NCBI GenBank assembly: GCA_947002045.1
Contig: CAMQJB010000076.1
Span: 1 to 5,481, forward strand
Reading direction: 5' to 3'
DNA length: 5,481 nucleotides
Origin: an uncultured Collinsella sp.
GTDB taxonomy: Bacteria > Actinomycetota > Coriobacteriia > Coriobacteriales > Coriobacteriaceae
The position numbers and the translations under genes were made by a program. Shown here piece by piece: positions 1-5,481 of this stretch. A model generated the notes under the pieces. It saw only the letters and a program-made list of their open reading frames with translations. It was not told where the DNA came from and did no database searches. Numbering within the stretch: position 1 is the stretch's first letter; each line of letters starts with the position of its first letter.

Positions 1-80
1 CCCCCCCCCCCCCCCACACCCCCCCCCCCCCCCCCCCCCGCGGGGGCGAACAAACACCCCCCCCACAAAACCCCACTACT
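1..80. other. Low-complexity poly-C contig edge, probably artefactual
   Basis: The first ~80 bases are almost only C with scattered A and a short GCGGGGGCG patch. No reading frame, promoter or RNA structure can be supported here. Normal-looking, AT-rich intergenic sequence starts near position 80. The opposite end of the window is G-rich, so the two edges are strand-symmetric. That is the pattern expected from false G calls at read 3' ends. I treat this stretch as unreliable sequence, not biology. Confidence 0.7.
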
Positions 81-101
81 CGCCAACTGCATACATGACA
101 G

Positions 102-119
102 AATGATTTTTTATTCCCC
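102..119. promoter_or_regulatory. Candidate ArgR operator (ARG box) upstream of carAB
   Basis: The 18 bases starting AATGATTTTTTATTCC fit the classical ARG-box pattern (WNTGAATWWWWATTCANW, as recalled from E. coli) at TGA, the following T, all four W positions and ATTC. They miss at the second A of TGAAT, the A after ATTC, and the last W. A weaker half-matching site lies one box-spacing (21 bp) further on, around 123-140, as expected for paired ArgR boxes. Carbamoyl phosphate is an arginine precursor and carAB is a known ArgR target in several bacteria, so the position makes sense. AT-rich sequence can give such matches by chance, so this remains a candidate. Confidence 0.4.
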
Positions 120-136
120 GTTCCAGAAAAATCATT
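102..136. repeat. 10-bp perfect inverted repeat in the carAB control region
   Basis: AATGATTTTT at 102-111 is exactly complementary to AAAAATCATT at 127-136, with 15 bases between the arms. An outer pair, TGCAT at 88-92 and ATGCA at 137-141, extends the symmetry after a 9-base gap on the left side. The arms have no T-tract typical of a terminator on the + strand, though the left arm itself is T-rich. It overlaps the candidate ARG box. It may be a DNA operator, the terminator of an upstream gene lost off the contig (in either direction), or chance in AT-rich sequence. Confidence 0.5.
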
Positions 137-149
137 ATGCATAGAAAGT

Positions 150-155
150 CATAAT
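150..155 (+). promoter_or_regulatory. Weak candidate -10 element (CATAAT) for carAB
   Basis: CATAAT matches the sigma-70 -10 consensus TATAAT at five of six positions. It lies ~118 bases upstream of the carA start, in the most AT-rich part of the window. No convincing -35 hexamer sits 16-18 bases upstream. If used, transcription would begin near 161-163 and give a ~110-nt leader containing the 201-222 and 236-266 hairpins. The partial second ARG-box-like site (123-140) would then overlap the -35 region, which fits repression by ArgR. This is an inference only. Confidence 0.25.
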
Positions 156-158
156 TAT

Positions 159-176
159 CATTTCGTAAACATTTCG
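159..176. repeat. CATTTCG direct repeat with 11-bp period
   Basis: CATTTCG occurs at 159-165 and again at 170-176, so the copies are about one DNA helical turn apart. The second copy also forms the left half of a small dyad, ATTTC-GAT-GAAAT (171-183). Direct repeats with helical phasing can be binding sites for a regulator. With only two copies, chance is not excluded, and no known regulator is recognised. Confidence 0.35.
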
Positions 177-200
177 ATGAAATTAACGCCATGGCGCATA

Positions 201-222
201 CTTGCGGTTAAAATACCGCAAG
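201..222. promoter_or_regulatory. Perfect 8-bp palindrome/hairpin in the carA leader, containing a TAAAAT -10-like hexamer
   Basis: CTTGCGGT (201-208) pairs exactly with ACCGCAAG (215-222), leaving a 6-base loop TAAAAT (209-214). As DNA, the centre resembles a -10 hexamer (TAAAAT against TATAAT, five of six). Transcription would then start near 220, only ~15 bases before the PyrR-type hairpin, and the palindrome would be an operator across the core promoter. No good -35 sits at normal spacing; TTAACG at 183-188 is 20 bases away. As RNA, it would be a leader hairpin directly 5' of the PyrR site. It has no following T-run, so it is not an intrinsic terminator. The symmetry is certain; the role is open. 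Confidence 0.45.
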
Positions 223-235
223 GCCTAACCACCAA

Positions 236-266
236 CCTTTAAGCCGGTCCGGAGAGACCGGGAAGG
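236..266 (+). promoter_or_regulatory. PyrR-type RNA-binding hairpin that pairs with the carA Shine-Dalgarno
   Basis: Seen directly: an upper stem CCGGUC (244-249) / GACCGG (256-261), hexaloop CGGAGA (250-255), a 5' purine bulge AAG (241-243), and a lower stem CCUUU (236-240) / GAAGG (262-266), with one G-U pair. Known of the family: PyrR-binding loops have a CNGNGA terminal hexaloop, a UCC...G-type upper stem and a purine-rich 5' internal bulge, all matched here. PyrR with UMP or UTP stabilises this fold. Because the lower stem uses AAGG of the ribosome-binding site, the inferred effect is translational repression of carA when uridine nucleotides are plentiful. This resembles the translational PyrR control proposed in mycobacteria and not Bacillus attenuation. 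No terminator lies between this hairpin and the start codon. Confidence 0.8.
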
Positions 267-268
267 AG
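263..268 (+). promoter_or_regulatory. carA ribosome-binding site
   Basis: AAGGAG ends four bases before the ATG at 273, a strong but rather close Shine-Dalgarno. It decides the carA start: the next in-frame ATG (339) has no such element. Four of its six bases (263-266) lie in the lower stem of the PyrR-type hairpin, so its accessibility should depend on whether that hairpin is folded. Confidence 0.8.
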
Positions 269-272
269 AATT

Positions 273-1778
273 ATGGCGAACAACCATACTGCGGGCACTG
301 CTGCCCGCACCTTCGCGCCCAGCGAGCTTTGCCAGCGCATGCTGGCCAAAACCAGCAAGGGCACCTGCGGTCCCTGCATCCTGTACCTTGAGGATGGGAC
401 CGTTTTTTATGGCCGTGCATGCGGTGCCGAGGGCGCTGCGACCGGCGAGGTCTGCTTCAACACCTCGCTTGAGGGCTACTTTGAGGTCATGACCGACCCG
501 AGCTATGCCGGCCAAATCGTAACCATGACCTATCCGCAGATCGGTAACTACGGCATCGACGAGACCGACGTCCAGTCGGCCTTCCCCAGTGATGCTACCC
601 GCCCCGCGAGCGCTCCCGCCATGCGTGGCATGATCGTCCGCGACATGTGCGCCACGCCTTCCAACTGGCGCTCGGCCGTCAGCGTGCCGGAGTACCTGCG
701 TGCCCACGGCATCGTCGCTATCGAGGGTGTCGACACCCGCGCTCTTGTGCGCCACCTGCGCGACAACGGTTCCAAGATGGGCATTATCTCGACGGAAATC
801 TTTGACGTCGTCGAGCTTGCCGAGCGTCTGGCCGCAGCGCCGACGCTGGTGGGCGAGAACCTGGTCAAGACCGTGAGTTGCCCTGAGCCCCACGCTTTTG
901 CCGCGAGCGACCTGCCCACTACGCATGACTTTGCGCTTGCCCCTGCCGCTCCCGCCCGCCACAAAGTGGTCGCCTACGACTGCGGCGTCAAGCGCGGCAT
1001 TCTGGAGGGCCTCGTCCGCGCCGGCTGCGACCTCACCGTCGTGCCGTGGGATACGCCCGCCCAGCAGGTCCTCGACATGAATCCCGACGGCGTCTTTTTA
1101 TCCAACGGCCCCGGCGACCCCGATGCCGTGGTGGAGACCTACGAGCAGGTGCAGCAGCTGATCGGTAAGGTGCCGGTCTTTGGCATTTGCCTTGGTCACC
1201 AGATGATCAGCTTGGCGTGCGGCGCCCAAATGGAAAAGCTTAAATTCGGTCACCGTGGCGGTAACCAGCCGGTTATGAACCTGGTGAGCCGTCGCGTGGA
1301 GATCACCGCGCAAAACCATGGCTTTGGCCTGCTGTTCCCCAGCCTGGGCAAACTGATCCCGGAGCTTTCCGGCGGCGAGACCGAGCATGCGGCCGACGGC
1401 GACCTGCGTGCCTGGGTGCGCCGCGGAATCGCGCCGGTCGTGATGAACGAGCGCTTTGGCCGCATTCGCCTGACGCATGTGAACCTCAACGACGGCACCG
1501 CCGAGGGCATCCAGCTGCTCGACGCGCCGTGCTTCTCGGTCCAGTACCACCCCGAGGCCTCGCCTGGCCCCACCGATGCCCACTATCTCTTTACCGCCTT
1601 TACGCGACTCATGGACGGCGAGGAGAACTACCTGGACATCGACACCGCGAAGGACCGCCTTGCCGGCTGGAATTTCGCCGATAGTGGTTCCGCCGTTCTA
1701 CCGAACGGCGGACCTGTCGACGCTGCGGCTGCATCTGGCACATCATCTTGCCGTTCTGCTTCGGACGCGCGGGCATAA
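273..1778 (+). CDS. carA: Carbamoyl-phosphate synthase small (glutaminase) subunit
   Basis: This cytoplasmic subunit hydrolyses glutamine and passes ammonia through a tunnel to CarB for carbamoyl phosphate synthesis, feeding pyrimidine and arginine synthesis. The N-terminal CPSase small-chain domain covers about residues 33-180, with FNTSLEGYFEVMTDPSY at 62-78. The class I amidotransferase domain spans about 230-447, with SNGPGDP (277-283), nucleophile Cys306 in GICLGHQ, and His426 and Glu428 in HPEAS completing the triad. The protein has 501 residues; family members usually have about 360-390. The excess has three parts: ~32 residues before the conserved start, ~36 extra residues between AQNHGF and THVNLNDGT (roughly 352-400), and a ~54-residue tail after FTRLM. 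The last ~30 tail residues are low-complexity, Ala/Ser-rich, and are encoded by a sequence containing a strong hairpin. carB follows after 98 bp in the same direction, so the two form an operon. Translation is probably controlled by the PyrR-type hairpin at 236-266. Confidence 0.97.
   Translation: MANNHTAGTAARTFAPSELCQRMLAKTSKGTCGPCILYLEDGTVFYGRACGAEGAATGEVCFNTSLEGYFEVMTDPSYAGQIVTMTYPQIGNYGIDETDVQSAFPSDATRPASAPAMRGMIVRDMCATPSNWRSAVSVPEYLRAHGIVAIEGVDTRALVRHLRDNGSKMGIISTEIFDVVELAERLAAAPTLVGENLVKTVSCPEPHAFAASDLPTTHDFALAPAAPARHKVVAYDCGVKRGILEGLVRAGCDLTVVPWDTPAQQVLDMNPDGVFLSNGPGDPDAVVETYEQVQQLIGKVPVFGICLGHQMISLACGAQMEKLKFGHRGGNQPVMNLVSRRVEITAQNHGFGLLFPSLGKLIPELSGGETEHAADGDLRAWVRRGIAPVVMNERFGRIRLTHVNLNDGTAEGIQLLDAPCFSVQYHPEASPGPTDAHYLFTAFTRLMDGEENYLDIDTAKDRLAGWNFADSGSAVLPNGGPVDAAAASGTSSCRSASDARA
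1689..1712. repeat. Strong GC-rich hairpin inside the 3' end of carA
   Basis: TCCGCCGTTC (1689-1698) pairs perfectly with GAACGGCGGA (1703-1712) around a TACC tetraloop. With T1688 bulged, two more G-C pairs (1686-1687 with 1713-1714) extend it to 12 bp. It encodes part of the atypical CarA tail (about residues 472-481). No T-run follows, so it is not an intrinsic terminator. It looks like a REP-type intergenic palindrome absorbed into the reading frame, or a structure that stabilises or slows the mRNA between carA and carB. Copy number elsewhere in the genome cannot be judged here. Confidence 0.7.
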
Positions 1779-1788
1779 GCCCAGCGCG
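1766..1788. repeat. Hairpin wrapped around the carA stop codon
   Basis: CGCGCGGGC (1766-1774) pairs with GCCC (1779-1782) plus GCGCG (1784-1788), with one bulged A at 1783. This gives nine mostly G-C pairs. The loop is ATAA, so the carA TAA stop (1776-1778) sits exactly in the loop. The bases after it (CCCTCGCATC) contain no T-tract, so efficient intrinsic termination is unlikely. It probably acts, if at all, in mRNA stability, or in the amount of transcription or ribosome traffic reaching carB. Confidence 0.6.
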
Positions 1789-1853
1789 CCCTCGCATCAC
1801 GGCAACCTGATGCACCAGCTGCACCCTCGCTGACTTTTCCAAAACATTGAGTC

Positions 1854-1870
1854 AGCCTCTCTAGGAGGTT
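1854..1870 (+). promoter_or_regulatory. carB ribosome-binding site within a small hairpin
   Basis: AGGAGG at 1863-1868 is a near-perfect Shine-Dalgarno, eight bases before the carB ATG at 1877. AGCCTC (1854-1859) can pair with GAGGTT (1865-1870) around a TCTAG loop, giving six pairs, one of them G-U, that cover most of the site. The loop does not match the CNGNGA hexaloop of PyrR sites, so this is not a second PyrR element. The strong site shows that carB is translated independently, not by coupling to carA, whose stop is 98 bases upstream. Confidence 0.6.
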
Positions 1871-1876
1871 TTAAAC

Positions 1877-5191
<3,315 letters not shown>

Positions 5192-5202
5192 TGTGACCTG
5201 GT

Positions 5203-5287
5203 CGGCCGGGGCGGCAGCCGGACACTTTCTCTCGGAAACTGGGCTTCGCGAAGTTTTCCGAGAGAAAGGTCCGCCTCCCGCCCGGGC
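5203..5287. repeat. Long composite hairpin downstream of carB
   Basis: The core is a perfect 14-bp stem: CTTTCTCTCGGAAA (5225-5238) with TTTCCGAGAGAAAG (5255-5268). GGAC (5220-5223) pairs with GTCC (5269-5272) across one bulged A. Further out, GGGCGG (5209-5214) can pair with CCGCCC (5278-5283) across an internal loop. The 16-base loop contains its own palindrome, CTTCGCGAAG (5244-5253). It lies 12 bases after the carB stop. No T-run follows, so it is not a textbook intrinsic terminator. It could protect the mRNA 3' end, help Rho-independent or Rho-dependent ending, or be a dispersed palindromic repeat. Nothing coding is seen between 5192 and 5481. Confidence 0.7.
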
Positions 5288-5289
5288 CT

Positions 5290-5310
5290 GCGGTGACTTG
5301 GCTTCACCGC
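5290..5310. repeat. 7-bp perfect hairpin 3' of the operon
   Basis: GCGGTGA (5290-5296) pairs exactly with TCACCGC (5304-5310) around the loop CTTGGCT. It directly follows the longer hairpin, so the carB transcript end would carry two stacked stem-loops. No T-tract follows. No function is recognised. Confidence 0.5.
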
Positions 5311-5360
5311 GTGCTGCCGAAGGGGCTTTGCGCGATGACTAGGGCTGAATAGAAAATGAG

Positions 5361-5481
5361 TGTGGGGGCGGTGGGGGGGGTTGTACCCACAGGCCCCCCG
5401 GTTTTTTTTTGCCCACGACGCGAAAGGCAAACCCCCGGGGGGGGCCGGGGTCTACTTATACCGGGGTGGATGTGAAAAACG
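5361..5481. other. G-rich, homopolymer-laden contig edge, probably error-prone
   Basis: The final ~120 bases contain runs of G (5374-5380, 5437-5444), a T9 run, CCCCCGGGGGGGG junctions and scattered G-rich fragments, unlike the balanced composition before them. No gene or promoter can be supported. The G bias mirrors the C bias at the other end of the window, suggesting sequencing or assembly noise at both edges. Some genuine sequence, such as the terminator candidate, may lie underneath. Confidence 0.6.
5374..5410 (+). terminator. Possible intrinsic terminator, in poor-quality sequence
   Basis: A G-run (5374-5380) can pair with GCCCCCC-type sequence (5393-5399), and nine T follow at 5402-5410. 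That is the layout of a Rho-independent terminator, about 210 bases after carB. TGTGGG (5361-5366) and CCCACA (5386-5391) form a competing inverted repeat. Base calls here are doubtful because homopolymers crowd this end of the contig, so the stem length in particular cannot be trusted. Confidence 0.35.

Noticed and set aside
1..45. Poly-C tract as a phase-variable repeat or G-quadruplex element
   Set aside because: It sits at the very contig edge, is interrupted irregularly, and is mirrored by poly-G at the other end, so an artefact is the simpler explanation.
95..100. ATGACA as a -35 element (five of six to TTGACA)
   Set aside because: At 16-18 bases downstream (117-124) the sequence is CCCGTTC-like with no -10 resemblance.
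201..222. Intrinsic attenuator terminator before carA
   Set aside because: The hairpin is followed by GCCTAACC, with no T-tract. The only other hairpin before carA is the PyrR-type one, which runs into the Shine-Dalgarno.
1576..1833. 85-codon + strand frame overlapping the end of carA and the intercistronic gap
   Set aside because: It is out of frame with carA, has no Shine-Dalgarno before its ATG, and has no recognisable motif. A frameshifted true CarA end is possible but cannot be shown without homologues.
1854..1870. Hairpin over the carB ribosome site as a second PyrR-binding loop
   Set aside because: The loop is TCTAG, not a CNGNGA hexaloop, and there is no purine bulge or lower stem of the PyrR type.

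Overview
The window is a short, high-GC contig from a bacterium. It carries one complete two-gene operon, carA-carB, encoding the two subunits of carbamoyl-phosphate synthetase. Both genes lie on the + strand and occupy about 273-5191. GC-rich codon choice, AGGAGG-type ribosome sites and the style of the CarA protein (long N- and C-terminal tails, a glutaminase insert, the HYLFTAFTRLM ending) suggest an actinobacterium of class Coriobacteriia, Collinsella-like. This placement is from memory of the families, not from a search, and I hold it at about 0.6.

Layout. Bases 1 to about 80 are a poly-C edge that looks artefactual. Bases 80-272 are an AT-rich control region. It holds an ArgR-box-like sequence (102-119) inside a larger inverted repeat, weak promoter candidates, a CATTTCG direct repeat, a perfect 8-bp hairpin (201-222), and directly before carA a hairpin (236-266) with the full architecture of a PyrR RNA-binding site. 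Its lower stem pairs with the Shine-Dalgarno sequence. carA (273-1778) encodes the glutamine amidotransferase subunit. Its last part contains one strong GC-rich hairpin, and a second wraps its stop codon. After a 98-bp gap, carB (1877-5191) encodes the full-length synthetase subunit with both ATP-grasp halves and a C-terminal allosteric MGS domain. Downstream are a long composite hairpin (about 5203-5287), a smaller hairpin (5290-5310), a possible terminator (5374-5410) and a G-rich, probably unreliable contig edge.

How it works together. CarA releases ammonia from glutamine. CarB uses it with bicarbonate and two ATP to make carbamoyl phosphate, the shared precursor of pyrimidines (with aspartate) and arginine (with ornithine). 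The regulatory sequences fit this branch point: a candidate arginine-responsive DNA operator upstream and a candidate uridine-nucleotide-responsive PyrR site on the mRNA, plus allosteric control through the MGS domain. The PyrR hairpin occludes the carA ribosome site and no terminator/antiterminator pair precedes carA, so the inferred mechanism is translational repression rather than the attenuation known from Bacillus. No mobile element, CRISPR array, tRNA or rRNA was seen, and I found no unknown protein system.
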